A stretch of 6,199 bases of DNA from an uncultured Porticoccus sp. (GTDB taxonomy: Bacteria > Pseudomonadota > Gammaproteobacteria > Pseudomonadales > Porticoccaceae): the NCBI GenBank assembly GCA_950063125.1, contig CATLZI010000127.1, positions 1 to 6,199 of the forward strand, written 5' to 3'. Under the pieces are notes generated by a model that saw only the letters and a list, made by a program, of their open reading frames with translations, searched no databases and had not been told where the DNA came from. Positions 5,362 to 6,199 of this stretch are shown in pieces. Position 1 is the stretch's first letter; the number at the start of each line of letters is the position of its first letter. The position numbers and the translations under genes are program-made.

Positions 5362-6199
5362 ATGCGGCCTGAATTTTATAAAATCCGTGCGTGGATACTA
5401 CCGTTACCCCTCAGCCTGACCTTGCTCGTTACCGTACTGCTGCCGTTTCTCGCAGTGATGGGACTGACTGGCTGGTACAGCATCAATCTGCTGGAGCGCA
5501 ACAGCCGCGATCGCATGCAGGAGGATATCGAACTTATTGCCAGGGCAATTCGTCTGCCTTTGAGTCACGCCCTTGAGCGCGGCTATGAAGAGACCATCAA
5601 GCGAGCTCTGGAATCGGCCTTTACCATCGATCGGGTGTACGGTGTTTATGTCTATGATCGCCGGGGAAAAACCATTTATGCCAGCGGTGCCAGAGAGCCC
5701 TCAATGGGCAGTGAGCAGGCGGTACGGATTGCCAATCGGGGTGAAGGGCAGGGTGAATTTGCCCGGGTGGGTAAAGAGGCGGTGTTTTCCTATTTTGTGC
5801 CGTTGGTGGATGCCGGTGAGCAGATCAGTGGCCTGTTGCAAATTACCCGGCGCGGCAGCGATTTCGACAATTATCTCAGTCAGCTTCGCACCCACAGTCT
5901 CTCGGTGCTGGTGGTTTCGGCGATTATCCTGACGCTGATTATTCTATTGGGCTATCGCTGGACACTGGGTCGGCATCTGGTCGCTGTGAAGTCGGGGCTG
6001 GCTCGGATTCGTTCGGGGGAGCTGCAACACCGTTTTGACCGAAAGGGTCCCCGTGAGATGCAGTTATTGGCAGGTGGTATTAACGAAATGCTCAATGCGA
6101 TCGCCCGCTCCAGTGAAGCGCTGGCAGCGCAAAAAGACCGCGAGGCCGAGCTGACCGAAAAACTGCACCAGTCGGAAAAACTGGCTGCCCTTGAGATCG
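5362..6199 (+). CDS. Membrane sensor histidine kinase, N-terminal part, 3' truncated by window edge
   Basis: The sensing half of a two-component histidine kinase in the inner membrane; 279 codons are visible and the frame is open to the window end. Visible order: TM1 at about 14-36, an extracytoplasmic domain at 37-178, TM2 at about 179-198, a HAMP linker at about 199-251, and the start of the dimerisation helix at 252-279. The sensor part (VYGVYVYDRRGKTIYASG, 92-109, then a second beta-rich stretch ending in GLLQITRRG, 157-165) resembles a PAS/Cache-like fold, and its ligand is unknown. QSEKLAALEI (270-279) typically comes just before the H-box histidine, which lies beyond the window. ATG 5362 is the first start after an in-frame stop (5353-5355), with Shine-Dalgarno AGGGTGA (5349-5355) six bases upstream; that stop overlaps the ribosome site. 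It follows a hairpin-rich region and a palindrome that may regulate it. The partner regulator is presumably downstream. Confidence 0.9.
   Translation, partial: MRPEFYKIRAWILPLPLSLTLLVTVLLPFLAVMGLTGWYSINLLERNSRDRMQEDIELIARAIRLPLSHALERGYEETIKRALESAFTIDRVYGVYVYDRRGKTIYASGAREPSMGSEQAVRIANRGEGQGEFARVGKEAVFSYFVPLVDAGEQISGLLQITRRGSDFDNYLSQLRTHSLSVLVVSAIILTLIILLGYRWTLGRHLVAVKSGLARIRSGELQHRFDRKGPREMQLLAGGINEMLNAIARSSEALAAQKDREAELTEKLHQSEKLAALEI

Noticed and set aside
5573..5932. Plus-strand 119-codon frame
   Set aside because: Out of frame with the sensor kinase, whose frame shows membrane segments and a HAMP linker across the same bases.

Overview
The window reads as a chromosomal segment of a gammaproteobacterium. 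Gap resembles the pseudomonad type, Pgi is the long proteobacterial form, and the left end is a large RND/MMPL-family exporter of a kind common in environmental and marine members of the group. The exact genus cannot be read from the sequence. Nothing looks like a phage, plasmid or insertion sequence.

Layout. (1) 1-1505 (+): the C-terminal part of an RND-superfamily exporter, cut by the left edge and closed by a strong intrinsic terminator at 1541-1567. (2) 1731-2015 (+): a 94-residue stand-alone LuxR-type helix-turn-helix protein, preceded by an 18-bp imperfect dyad (1673-1690) and followed by a hairpin terminator (2061-2099). (3) 3716-2088 (-): pgi, glucose-6-phosphate isomerase, convergent with the luxR-type gene. 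(4) 4856-3849 (-): gap, glyceraldehyde-3-phosphate dehydrogenase, 132 bp upstream of pgi and probably in the same transcription unit. (5) 4974-5128 (+): a complete stable-RNA unit, made of a near-consensus sigma70 promoter with a GC-rich discriminator, tRNA-Arg(ACG) with encoded CCA, and a GNRA-loop terminator. (6) 5129-5361: a noncoding stretch packed with short perfect hairpins and five copies of a 9-mer, YCTCCTCAG. (7) 5362-6199 (+): the N-terminal half of a membrane sensor histidine kinase, cut by the right edge just before its phospho-acceptor histidine. No closed reading frame covers this gene, but the open frame is clear.

How it fits together. gap and pgi supply two reversible steps shared by glycolysis and gluconeogenesis. 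The divergent tRNA gene and the kinase are separate units. Pseudomonads often carry sugar-responsive two-component genes near gap, so a carbon-sensing role for the kinase is conceivable, but this window does not show it. The LuxR-type protein has no sensory domain and may regulate itself through the dyad or regulate the neighbouring exporter.

The least conventional part is 5149-5346. It has consecutive hairpins, three of them variants of one stem with compensating base changes, and repeated CCTCCT cores identical to the anti-Shine-Dalgarno core of 16S rRNA. It ends at a perfect 12-bp palindrome just upstream of the kinase start. It could be a structured leader, a small RNA on either strand, or a family of tRNA-derived repeats.
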